From UBA4744 sp035282865 (GTDB lineage Bacteria; Actinomycetota; Acidimicrobiia; Spongiisociales; UBA4744): a stretch of 9,307 bases of DNA. A program made the position numbers and the translations under genes. The stretch lies in contig DATEVB010000060.1 in NCBI GenBank assembly GCA_035282865.1, positions 1-9,307 on the forward strand, in the 5' to 3' direction. Position 1 is the stretch's first letter, and each line of letters starts with the position of its first letter. Below are positions 1-5,831 of the stretch, piece by piece. A model generated the notes under the pieces. That model was not told where the DNA came from. It worked only from the letters and a program-made list of their open reading frames with translations, and did not search any database.

Positions 1-408
1 GGCACCGCCAGCCGCGAAAGCCTGCTCGCCCTCTCCCAGACCCTCCTGGAACACCGAGTCGGATTCCTGGCCTCCAGTGGTACGCACGGAGATCCGAATG
101 GAATCGGACGCCAGACCATCGAGCTGCCACTTGAGAATCCAATTGGCGCTCACCACGAATACGCCCGTCGAAGTCGAACCATCGCCCTCGAAGTTTCTCA
201 CCAGCACTTCGGTCGGTCCGGGTATCGAGGTGGTGGCCGCCCGGTCGTCGCCGCCGGTCAGCATGATCGCGATGATGATCGGGGCGGCTGCCACCATCAG
301 CATCAGCGCCGCCCCGCGCGCCCCGCGCGCCCAGCGGATCGCCCGCACATGCCGCACCCGCCGGGCACCCACCCGGTTATCAGTCAATGTGGTTGCGCCT
401 TCATGCAT
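1..408 (-). CDS. Partial membrane-anchored protein with an extracytoplasmic domain, unrecognised (C-terminus beyond left edge)
   Basis: I do not recognise this protein. The minus strand is open without a stop from an ATG at 408 to position 1, giving 136 residues. The first 32 residues are strongly basic (many Arg). A hydrophobic stretch at about residues 33-50 (ALMLMVAAAPIIIAIML) follows, then an acidic, Thr/Ser/Gly-rich linker. This reads as an N-in signal anchor with the rest outside the cytoplasm. From about residue 68 short beta-prone segments alternate with turns (VFVVSANWILKWQLDG, SIRISVRTTGG), resembling a small beta-sandwich of the kind found on secreted actinobacterial proteins. Upstream in this frame there is a stop at 436-438, so ATG 408 is the most upstream ATG. 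No clear Shine-Dalgarno precedes it, and a TTG seven codons later is an alternative. It is codirectional with and downstream of lhgO, 283 bp away, so it is probably transcribed separately. Confidence 0.6.
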   Translation of the reverse strand, partial: MHEGATTLTDNRVGARRVRHVRAIRWARGARGAALMLMVAAAPIIIAIMLTGGDDRAATTSIPGPTEVLVRNFEGDGSTSTGVFVVSANWILKWQLDGLASDSIRISVRTTGGQESDSVFQEGLGEGEQAFAAGGA

Positions 409-691
409 ATGCCATACAATCGATGGACAAAGGATCTATTCCACAAGGGAACACCGTCGCTATCGAGAGGAAGAATCCCACTTGTCAGGGCTCTCGATTC
501 GGGTCGACCACGTCCCCGGTCATCATGCGACGCGCCACCATCACAAAGGGACAAGTCACCGCTGCAAACTTCGGTTGTGCCGCCCATCAACTCGCCGTGT
601 CTCAAGCTGCCTCCATAGCGGCTTGTCTGGTATCCATTCTCGCGGAATTCTGGCATCAGGTCACCGCGAAGCTTGCACGGCCCCGCAGGAT
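409..691. other. Intergenic region without a supported gene
   Basis: These 283 bp separate the stop of lhgO from the start of the left-edge membrane protein gene, both on the minus strand. Open frames of 90 codons or more cross it on both strands, but their translations are Arg/Ser/Pro/His-rich, have no family features and run into neighbouring genes. I treat it as the promoter and leader region of the left-edge gene. A perfect 8-bp inverted repeat lies at 462-498 and is listed separately. I see no convincing terminator behind lhgO and no tRNA or riboswitch-like fold. Confidence 0.5.
462..498. repeat. 8-bp perfect inverted repeat, possible leader hairpin
   Basis: ATCGAGAG at 462-469 and CTCTCGAT at 491-498 are perfect reverse complements separated by 21 nt. 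Inside the loop CCC (477-479) can pair with GGG (488-490), extending the structure across a bulge. It lies 54-90 bp upstream of the left-edge gene start, so it could be a leader hairpin or an operator. There is no U-tract on either side, which argues against a simple intrinsic terminator. Chance occurrence cannot be excluded. Confidence 0.25.
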
Positions 692-1897
692 CTAGGCCGA
701 CCGCTCCAACACAATACCGGCCAGATGCTCTCCTATGGCCAATGAGGCGGTGGCGGCCGGTGAGGGAGCATTGAGCACGTGCAGGGCTCGTGGTGACTCT
801 TGGATGGCGAAGTCATCGAGGAGGTTGCCCGCTCGATCCATGGCCTGGGCACGCACCCCGGCACCGGCCCGGACAACATCTCCGACGCGGATGGCCGGAA
901 CCAGCCGCTGCAGTGCGGCCACAAAAGCCCGGGAGCTGGCCGAGCGGACCATCTCACCAATGCCGGTCTTCCAGTATTTGCGGGCGACCACCCAAAAACC
1001 GGGATGCCGCAGCGTTTCCCATAGATCACCGCCGTCTATCGACCCCCATCGATAGCCCTCTCTCGATAGGGCCAAGACTGCGTTGGGTCCCGCTTCGATA
1101 CCACCGGTTACGGTTTTGGTGAAGTGCACCCCGAGGAAGGGGAAGCGGGGATCGGGCACGGGGTAGATCATGCCGTTGACCAAATGTGATCGCTCTTTCT
1201 TGATCTGGTAGTACTCGCCACGGAACGGGACGATCTGAACCTGCGGATCGGCCCCGGCCATGCGCGCCACCCGGTCGCATTGCAGCCCGGCGCAGTTGAC
1301 TAGGTACCGGGCGGTGAAGTCGCCGATCGAGGTACCGATACCGATCTGGGAGGCGTCGTTGACGATCGTGAGAACCTCCGCATGGAGTCTGACCGCTCCA
1401 CCACGTGCCTCGAGGCGAAGAGCCATGGCCCGGCCGATCTGCTGGTAGTCGACCGAGGCGGTCCCGGGCACGTGCAAACCGGCCACCCCGGCCGCGTTGG
1501 GCTCGATCTCCCGGATGCCATGGGGGTCCAGCTCACGAAGTCCTTCCACGCCGTTGGCGATGCCGCGGCGATGGATCTCGGCAAGCGCCGGGACCTCGGA
1601 CCGGTCGACCGCCACCAGGATCTTGCCGAATGCTTCGTAGGCAAGACCTTCGGTCTCACAGAAGGTGCGGAGTTTGCGGACGCCTTCCACACAGAGTTTC
1701 GCCTTCAACGTACCCGGCTTGTAGTACACACCGGTGTGGACCACACCGCTGTTGTGTCCCGTCTGGTGCCGGCCGACCCGGGCTTCTTTCTCGAGCACGA
1801 TCAGCCGGAGTCCCGGTTTCGCCTCGAGCAGGCCGAGAGCGGTGGCGAGCCCGACGATGCCTCCGCCGACAATGGCCACGTCGTAGTGATCACTCAT
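692..1897 (-). CDS. lhgO: L-2-hydroxyglutarate oxidase (FAD-dependent, DAO family)
   Basis: This flavoenzyme oxidises L-2-hydroxyglutarate to 2-oxoglutarate and, in characterised bacterial members, passes electrons to the quinone pool at the membrane. It recycles L-2-HG made by side reactions or during lysine/glutarate breakdown. Counting from this start, the N-terminal Rossmann dinucleotide motif VGGGIVGLATA is at residues 10-20. The family signature around HNSGVVHTGVYYKPGTLKAK (residues 48-67) follows, where FAD is bound near a His. PFRGEYYQI lies in the substrate domain, and the C-terminal LNAPSPAATASLAIGEH matches the FAD-closing segment. The length, 401 aa, is close to E. coli LhgO (about 420). 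I prefer ATG 1897 over the in-frame ATG at 1906 because TACCAT, a TANNNT -10 element, ends 7 nt before 1897 and neither ATG has a Shine-Dalgarno. The gene follows the sigma factor gene by 71 bp, with a GC hairpin between them. Family assignment is firm; start choice is moderate. Confidence 0.93.
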   Translation of the reverse strand: MSDHYDVAIVGGGIVGLATALGLLEAKPGLRLIVLEKEARVGRHQTGHNSGVVHTGVYYKPGTLKAKLCVEGVRKLRTFCETEGLAYEAFGKILVAVDRSEVPALAEIHRRGIANGVEGLRELDPHGIREIEPNAAGVAGLHVPGTASVDYQQIGRAMALRLEARGGAVRLHAEVLTIVNDASQIGIGTSIGDFTARYLVNCAGLQCDRVARMAGADPQVQIVPFRGEYYQIKKERSHLVNGMIYPVPDPRFPFLGVHFTKTVTGGIEAGPNAVLALSREGYRWGSIDGGDLWETLRHPGFWVVARKYWKTGIGEMVRSASSRAFVAALQRLVPAIRVGDVVRAGAGVRAQAMDRAGNLLDDFAIQESPRALHVLNAPSPAATASLAIGEHLAGIVLERSA

Positions 1898-1904
1898 GGC
1901 GGTC

Positions 1905-1910
1905 ATGGTA
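1905..1910 (-). promoter_or_regulatory. Candidate -10 element (TACCAT) for leaderless lhgO
   Basis: On the minus strand TACCAT is followed by seven bases and then ATG at 1897, the spacing expected if transcription starts on the A of the start codon. It overlaps the alternative ATG at 1906, which would then lie inside the promoter. TTGGCC, 15 nt upstream and within a hairpin loop, is a weak -35 candidate with a short spacer. Confidence 0.4.
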
Positions 1911-1913
1911 GAC

Positions 1914-1940
1914 CCGGGCGGCGCGGGCCAAGCCGCCCGG
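1914..1940 (-). terminator. 9-bp GC hairpin between sigma factor gene and lhgO
   Basis: CCGGGCGGC (1914-1922) and GCCGCCCGG (1932-1940) are perfect reverse complements around a 9-nt loop, a very stable stem. It begins 28 bp past the sigma factor stop codon and ends 7 bp before the upstream lhgO ATG. No U-run follows it on the minus strand, so it could be one of the U-poor terminators reported in actinobacteria, a transcript-stabilising 3' hairpin for the sigma mRNA, or a structure that insulates lhgO from read-through. A stem here would also hide any ribosome site for lhgO on a long transcript, in line with lhgO having its own leaderless start. Confidence 0.5.
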
Positions 1941-1968
1941 CTCGGGCCTCATTTCAGCGAGATTCTTC

Positions 1969-3009
1969 TTAGACCAGGTCCTGCTCGCGGATCCCGAAGG
2001 AGGGATGGCGGAGCCTGCACAGGGCCAGCTTCTCGAGCTGGCGGATACGCTCCCGGGTCAAGCTGAACTCGTCACCGATCTCCTCGAGGGTTCGGGGGAC
2101 CCCGTCATAGAAGCCGTACCGCAGGGCCAGGATGCGCCCCTCTCGGTCGGGAAGCCGCTCGATCGAGACGCGCAGGCTCTGCGCCACGTCGAGCTCCTCG
2201 GTGATCTGCACCGGGTCGGTGGCGTCCTCGTCTTCGATGAAATCGCCCAGCTGTGCACCGTCCTCACCGACCGGCTGCTCCAGCGATACCGTGTCGGCAA
2301 CGCCGAGCGCCAGTTCGACTTTGTCGACGGTAACGCCCGCCTCTTCCGCAATCTCTTCCGGCTTCGGGTCGCGGCCCAGCTCGGCTTTCAAACTGGCCTG
2401 GGCGGCGCGAACCGCCGCCAGCGTGTCGTGCAGATGGACCGGGATCCGCACGGTGCGGGACTTGTCGGCGATAGCCCGGGTAATGGCCTGACGAATCCAC
2501 CAGGTGGCATAGGTGGAGAACTTGAATCCCTTGCGCCAGTCGAACTTCTCGACGGCGCGGATGAGGCCGAGGTTGCCTTCCTGGATGAGATCGAGGAAAT
2601 CGATGCCCGACGTATTTGCGTAGCGGCGGGCGTTGGCGACCACCAGCCGCAGGTTGGCCGTCAGGAAGGCGTCCTTGGCTTCCTTCCCGTGCCGCTCCTT
2701 ACGCCGGAGCTCGATCTCCTGCTTCTTGTCCTTGAACTCCCCCGCCTCCAAGCGAGCGGCAGCATCTTCGCCGCTCTCGATCTTTTGAGCGAGCTCCACT
2801 TCCTGTTCGGCGGTGAGCAGGTCGTACTCGCCGATGGCGGTCAGGTACTGGCTGACGAGGTCGGTGGTGAGACGGCCTCGTTCGTCGGTCAGCTTGTTCC
2901 GCTGACGGTCGCGCTCGCGCTGGCGCCGGGCCCGTGCTTCTGACTTCGGGTCGGCGCCGTTTCCGTTTCCCTCCGAGCGGACGCGACGCGTCTTCTCAGC
3001 TCCTGGCAT
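1969..3009 (-). CDS. RNA polymerase sigma-70 family factor (SigA/SigB-like, group 1 or 2)
   Basis: This sigma subunit recruits RNA polymerase to promoters. The protein is 346 aa. A charged Arg/Lys-rich tail covers residues 1-47. Region 1.2 is at about 48-80 (TTDLVSQYLTAIGEYDLLTA). Region 2 is at about 114-192, with the core-binding LTANLRLVVANARRY, FLDLIQEGNLGLIRAVEKFD and the promoter-melting FKFSTYATWWIRQAITRAIA. Region 3 is at about 193-270 and region 4 at about 276-336, with the helix-turn-helix TLEEIGDEFSLTRERIRQLE. Region 2 is canonical. It lacks a long acidic region 1.1, and its size is nearer to M. tuberculosis SigB (323 aa) than to a full SigA, so a group 2 factor is plausible, but the sequence alone does not decide. 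Position 4.2 is unusual: EKLALCRLRHP where EAKALRKLRHP is typical. The frame is open to ATG 3084, but ATG 3009 is preferred because GGAGG lies 10 nt before it and the extra 25 residues resemble leader DNA. Confidence 0.95.
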   Translation of the reverse strand: MPGAEKTRRVRSEGNGNGADPKSEARARRQRERDRQRNKLTDERGRLTTDLVSQYLTAIGEYDLLTAEQEVELAQKIESGEDAAARLEAGEFKDKKQEIELRRKERHGKEAKDAFLTANLRLVVANARRYANTSGIDFLDLIQEGNLGLIRAVEKFDWRKGFKFSTYATWWIRQAITRAIADKSRTVRIPVHLHDTLAAVRAAQASLKAELGRDPKPEEIAEEAGVTVDKVELALGVADTVSLEQPVGEDGAQLGDFIEDEDATDPVQITEELDVAQSLRVSIERLPDREGRILALRYGFYDGVPRTLEEIGDEFSLTRERIRQLEKLALCRLRHPSFGIREQDLV

Positions 3010-3019
3010 GTTGGGGTGT

Positions 3020-3024
3020 CCTCC
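3020..3024 (-). promoter_or_regulatory. Shine-Dalgarno deciding the sigma factor start
   Basis: On the minus strand GGAGG is followed by ten bases and ATG at 3009. It is one of the strongest ribosome binding sites in the window. It places initiation 25 codons downstream of the longest open frame. Confidence 0.75.
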
Positions 3025-3044
3025 GGTCAAGGGGTTGGCCTCGG

Positions 3045-3058
3045 TGGAAACGTTTCCA
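3045..3058. promoter_or_regulatory. 14-bp perfect palindrome, LacI/GalR-type operator candidate, in the sigma gene leader
   Basis: TGGAAACGTTTCCA is a perfect palindrome with a central CG, the layout typical of LacI/GalR-family operators. It lies between the candidate sigma promoter (-10 at 3075-3080) and the ribosome binding site at 3020-3024, about +10 to +23 from the expected transcription start. A bound protein there would block promoter clearance. No LacI-family gene is in the window, so the regulator is unknown. Confidence 0.5.
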
Positions 3059-3074
3059 GCCGGGGCACGGATGC

Positions 3075-3103
3075 AATATGACATACATATGCCGGTTTGT
3101 GAA
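3075..3103 (-). promoter_or_regulatory. Candidate promoter of the sigma factor gene
   Basis: On the minus strand TTCACA (-35, 3098-3103) is separated by 17 bp from CATATT (-10, 3075-3080). An A7 tract (T7 on plus at 3109-3115) lies just upstream of the -35, like an UP element. The leader to ATG 3009 would be about 60 nt and contains the palindrome at 3045-3058. The -10 box matches the consensus at four of six positions. Confidence 0.4.
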
Positions 3104-3111
3104 CCCCCTTT

Positions 3112-3186
3112 TTTTCCACCCCGTTATCCAGCCGTTCATCGGTGTCTTCCACAGCCGGGATGGGGTTGTTCACGAAGTTCCCCACA
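3112..3186 (+). repeat. Cluster of four DnaA-box-like nonamers
   Basis: TTTTCCACC (3112-3120), TTATCCAGC (3124-3132), TCTTCCACA (3145-3153) and TTCCCCACA (3178-3186) each match TTATCCACA at seven of nine positions, all in the same direction. Start-to-start distances are 12, 21 and 33 bp, near multiples of one helical turn. None is a perfect box, and no replication-initiation genes are nearby. Confidence 0.2.
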
Positions 3187-3273
3187 GGGGCGGGAATAGC
3201 CGGCACATCGCACGCCACCAAGCATCGGCACAGGGCGGAATAGCTTTACCCGCCGTTAACCGTTCGGGCTCAT

Positions 3274-3279
3274 TACCGT
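3274..3279 (+). promoter_or_regulatory. Candidate -10 element (TACCGT) for leaderless yyaL-like gene
   Basis: TACCGT fits TANNNT and ends six bases before ATG 3286. No Shine-Dalgarno precedes the ATG, and the protein start there matches the family, so transcription probably begins at the start codon. No convincing -35 is visible. Confidence 0.45.
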
Positions 3280-3285
3280 TGCCCG

Positions 3286-5307
3286 ATGCCCAACCGCCTC
3301 GCAGACGAGACGTCCCCGTATCTCGTCCAGCATCAGGACAACCCCGTCGACTGGTACCCCTGGGGTCAGGAAGCCCGGGACCAGGCTCGCCTCCAGGACA
3401 AGCCGATCCTGCTCTCGGTCGGCTACTCGGCCTGTCATTGGTGTCATGTGATGGCCCACGAGTCATTCGAGGATGCGGAAACGGCTGCGTTGATGAATCG
3501 ACTCTTCGTCAACGTCAAGGTCGATCGCGAGGAACGACCCGACGTGGACGCGATCTATATGGAGGCGGTGCAACGGTTGACCGGTCGCGGAGGATGGCCC
3601 ATGACCGTGTGGTTGACCCCGGACGGGGAGCCCTTCTATGCCGGCACATACTTCCCCAAAGACGACCGTCCCGGAATGCCGTCCTTCGGGCGGGTGATGG
3701 TGGCCGTCGCCGACGCCTGGCAGAACCGGCGCGCCGACGTGAAGAGCCAGGCCGACCGGCTGGTGCAAACCATCGACCGGGTGCTGCCGCCTTCCGAGGA
3801 GCTGCCGGATCGCACCGCCCTGACGGAAGCACTGGAAGTGTTTCGTGGCCTCTTCGACCATGAGCACGGAGGATTCGGCGGCGCTCCGAAGTTTCCCCAG
3901 GAGCCGGGGCTGGAGTTTCTCCTTCGTGTCGGCGACGCTCCGTGGGCGAGTGGGGCGCTCGACATGGCACAAGCATCTCTGACGGCAATGGCCCGGGGGG
4001 GCCTCTTCGACCACGTCGGCGGAGGCTTTTCCCGTTATGCAGTGGACCGGCGCTGGGCGATCCCCCATTTCGAGAAGATGCTGTACACCAACGCCCAGCT
4101 CGCTCGCCTGTACCTGCGGGCTTGGCAGATGACCGGTGAGTCCCGGTTCCACACGGTTGCCGTTGCCACCCTCGACTATATGGAGCGGGACCTGCGGCTG
4201 CCGGGCGGTGGATTCGCCGCCGCCGAGGACGCCGACTCCGAAGGCGTCGAAGGGAAGTTCTACGTGTGGGCCGAGACGGAGTTTCGCTCGATCGTGGGCG
4301 ACGATGCGGCCGAGCTGGCCGGCGCCTACTTCGGCGTGACCCCCGGCGGTAACTTCGAGGGAGCGAACCACCTGCACGAAGCCCTGTCGACCGGCGAGGT
4401 GGCCGCCGCACACGGAACCACTAGTGACCAGGTCGAGGTCGCCATCGCCACCGCCCGGGCCAGGCTCCTAGAGGCCCGGAACCAACGCGTCCGGCCCGGG
4501 CTGGACGACAAGGTGGTCACGTCGTGGAACGGACTGGCCATCCGGGCCCTGGCAGAAGCGGGGGCCATCCTCGCCGAGCGTCGCTACCTAGATCTGGCCG
4601 AGGAAACGGCGCGCTTCGTCCTCGACCACAACCGCGATGACGCCGGACGGTTGCTGCGAAGCTGGGGAAGGGGAAAGGCGGGCCGGCCCGGCTTCAGCGA
4701 AGACCACGCCACGCTGGCCGTTGGCCTCTTCACCCTCTATCAGGCCACCGGCGACCAGAACTGGTATCGGGCAGCCATGCTGTTGGTCGACCAGTTGGTC
4801 GACCTGTTTGCCGACCCGGACGGGGGGTTCTTCACCACGGGAAGCGACGGCGAGACCCTCATCGCCCGCCCGAAAGACCAATACGACAGCCCCCACCCTT
4901 CCGCCAACTCAATGGCCGCCGAAGCGTCGATGATGGCCTCGCTCTACACCGGCGATACTCATTATCGGGACATTGCCGAGGGGACGATTCGAGCCGGGGG
5001 CAGGTTGATCCAGGGAGCCCCGACCGGAGTGGGGCACCTCCTGGCGGTCCTGTCGTCGTTGTTGCTCCCGCCCCGCGAGGTAGCGATCGTAGGGCCGGAG
5101 GCCGATCGGCTGGCCCGGGTGGTGTGGGAACGGTTCCGTCCGGACGTGGCCCTCGCCATCGACCGGTCCGGCCGAGGATCCGCCACCGTCCCGCTCCTGG
5201 CCGGGCGGGACGGCTCCGGAGCTACCCGCGCCTATGTGTGCCGCAACTTCGTGTGCAAGCTTCCGGTCTCCGACCCGGATTCGCTCCGCCGGCAACTGGA
5301 CACGTAG
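3286..5307 (+). CDS. YyaL/SSP411-family protein (DUF255 thioredoxin-like domain plus alpha/alpha barrel)
   Basis: This is a full-length member (673 aa) of the widespread family that includes B. subtilis YyaL and mammalian SSP411/SPATA20. The molecular function is not firmly established. The N-terminus MPNRLADETSPYLVQHQDNP is the family hallmark and fixes the start. The thioredoxin-like domain occupies about residues 1-160, with the CHWC dithiol motif at 50-53 and the NVKVDREERPDVDAIYM and GGWPMTVWLTPDGEPF segments. The rest is an AGE/glycoside-hydrolase-like alpha/alpha barrel carrying FGGAPKFP (about 196-203), HFEKMLYTNAQL (about 261-272), EDADSEGVEGKFYVW (about 315-329) and DDKVVTSWNGLAIRALAEAG. 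A second conserved cysteine pair, CRNFVC, lies at 652-657 near the C-terminus, as in relatives. No signal peptide is seen, so it is probably cytoplasmic. It is divergent from the sigma factor gene and is followed 87 bp later by a small zinc-finger membrane protein gene. Confidence 0.93.
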   Translation: MPNRLADETSPYLVQHQDNPVDWYPWGQEARDQARLQDKPILLSVGYSACHWCHVMAHESFEDAETAALMNRLFVNVKVDREERPDVDAIYMEAVQRLTGRGGWPMTVWLTPDGEPFYAGTYFPKDDRPGMPSFGRVMVAVADAWQNRRADVKSQADRLVQTIDRVLPPSEELPDRTALTEALEVFRGLFDHEHGGFGGAPKFPQEPGLEFLLRVGDAPWASGALDMAQASLTAMARGGLFDHVGGGFSRYAVDRRWAIPHFEKMLYTNAQLARLYLRAWQMTGESRFHTVAVATLDYMERDLRLPGGGFAAAEDADSEGVEGKFYVWAETEFRSIVGDDAAELAGAYFGVTPGGNFEGANHLHEALSTGEVAAAHGTTSDQVEVAIATARARLLEARNQRVRPGLDDKVVTSWNGLAIRALAEAGAILAERRYLDLAEETARFVLDHNRDDAGRLLRSWGRGKAGRPGFSEDHATLAVGLFTLYQATGDQNWYRAAMLLVDQLVDLFADPDGGFFTTGSDGETLIARPKDQYDSPHPSANSMAAEASMMASLYTGDTHYRDIAEGTIRAGGRLIQGAPTGVGHLLAVLSSLLLPPREVAIVGPEADRLARVVWERFRPDVALAIDRSGRGSATVPLLAGRDGSGATRAYVCRNFVCKLPVSDPDSLRRQLDT

Positions 5308-5314
5308 TGCCGGC

Positions 5315-5326
5315 CCTGAAAACAGG
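5315..5326 (+). terminator. Weak hairpin after yyaL-like gene
   Basis: CCTG-AAAA-CAGG forms a short 4-bp stem with a 4-nt loop, followed by TCTTTC, a few bases past the stop codon. It is too small to be a confident terminator. Confidence 0.15.
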
Positions 5327-5380
5327 TCTTTCGACCCTTGCGCCTGATCATGCTCGCTCGCACGGTAGAGGCAGCCTAAC

Positions 5381-5386
5381 AAAGGG
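5381..5386 (+). promoter_or_regulatory. Shine-Dalgarno deciding the start of the RING-like membrane protein
   Basis: AAAGGG is followed by eight bases and GTG at 5395. The in-frame GTG at 5389 and TTG at 5392 are only two and five bases away from it, so 5395 is the best-placed start. Confidence 0.5.
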
Positions 5387-5394
5387 CGGTGTTG

Positions 5395-5826
5395 GTGGAT
5401 CGTGACGTGCTGCTCATGCTCGTGGCGATCCTGGGCGCCCTCGCCGCCGCCGTTGCCCTCGCGATTGGTATCCATGTCCTCATCGGCCGCCTGACCGCCC
5501 GCCGACGCACCACTTCGATGCGTCGCAACCTGTGTTTCTGGTGCGGGACCGAATACAAAAAGGAACTCGCCGACCACGAGGCGGAAGCCGACGAGTGGCT
5601 GCATTGCCGGGCCTGCGGGCAGAAAGTCCACGACCGCTGCCACCACCAGATCCGGGCTTTGCAGGCCGACTGGGTGTGCCCTCATCCCGAGGCCATTCTG
5701 ACCTGCCCTGCCTGCGGCCGCCGGTCGATCAATGACGAGAGCGCCGCTCTGATGGCCAAGCTCACCAAAGAGCTGGCTAAGTCCGCCAGGAAGACCGATG
5801 CCCGGCCGCCCGGCGCCGAGCACTGA
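5395..5826 (+). CDS. Small single-pass membrane protein with prokaryotic RING-like zinc module
   Basis: The protein is 143 aa from GTG 5395. A hydrophobic helix covers about residues 6-30 (LLMLVAILGALAAAVALAIG), followed by an Arg-rich stop-transfer (TARRR), so the bulk should be cytoplasmic. The soluble part is built of paired metal ligands: CFWC, then CRACGQKVHDRC (C-x2-C-x4-H-x2-C), a further Cys-Pro-His, and CPAC. This order resembles the Prok-RING type of zinc finger (a cysteine pair, a central C-x2-C...H-x2-C, and a further cysteine pair) and could bind two zinc ions. A Lys/Ala-rich tail follows. Whether it is a ubiquitin-ligase-like enzyme or simply a structural or protein-binding module cannot be told; no ubiquitin-like partner gene is in the window. 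It probably shares a transcript with the yyaL-like gene and converges on ctaA with only 5 bp between stops. Confidence 0.75.
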   Translation: MDRDVLLMLVAILGALAAAVALAIGIHVLIGRLTARRRTTSMRRNLCFWCGTEYKKELADHEAEADEWLHCRACGQKVHDRCHHQIRALQADWVCPHPEAILTCPACGRRSINDESAALMAKLTKELAKSARKTDARPPGAEH

Positions 5827-5831
5827 ACTGA

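Larger units (their letters stand above)
3010..3285. other. Divergent intergenic region between sigma factor gene and yyaL-like gene
   Basis: These 276 bp hold outward-facing control signals for both genes. On the minus strand they include the sigma promoter, palindrome and ribosome site. On the plus strand there is the TACCGT element just before the yyaL-like ATG. Between them, 3104-3186 contains a C5T7 pyrimidine tract and four same-direction near-matches to the DnaA box. A 63-codon plus-strand frame and a 64-codon minus-strand frame cross it but show no coding character. Confidence 0.6.

Noticed and set aside
384..656. 90-codon minus-strand frame in the intergenic gap
   Set aside because: It overlaps the start of the left-edge membrane gene in another frame, has no ribosome site and no recognisable features; codon use does not look coding.
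77..745. 222-codon open frame on the plus strand
   Set aside because: The translation is Arg/Ser/Thr/His-rich without family features and is antisense to the left-edge gene and the end of lhgO. The minus-strand readings have clear protein signatures.
460..1069. 10-bp repeat CTATCGAGAG (460-469) and its reverse complement (1060-1069)
   Set aside because: One copy lies inside lhgO coding sequence, and a single 10-bp match in 9 kb of biased sequence is expected by chance.
2005..2943. 312-codon plus-strand frame opposite the sigma factor gene
   Set aside because: It is a mirror of the sigma gene produced by high GC; the minus-strand protein has complete sigma regions 1.2-4.
3104..3115. C5T7 tract as a terminator
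   Set aside because: No stem precedes it on the plus strand, and no upstream plus-strand gene needs one. It fits better as an A-tract upstream of the sigma promoter -35.
3463..4413. Long minus-strand frames opposite the yyaL-like gene (also 3515-4411)
   Set aside because: His/Gly/Arg-rich shadow frames; the plus strand encodes a full, conserved YyaL-family protein.
4909..5823. 304-codon minus-strand frame spanning the yyaL-like and RING-like genes
   Set aside because: It crosses the gap between two well-supported plus-strand genes and has no family signature.
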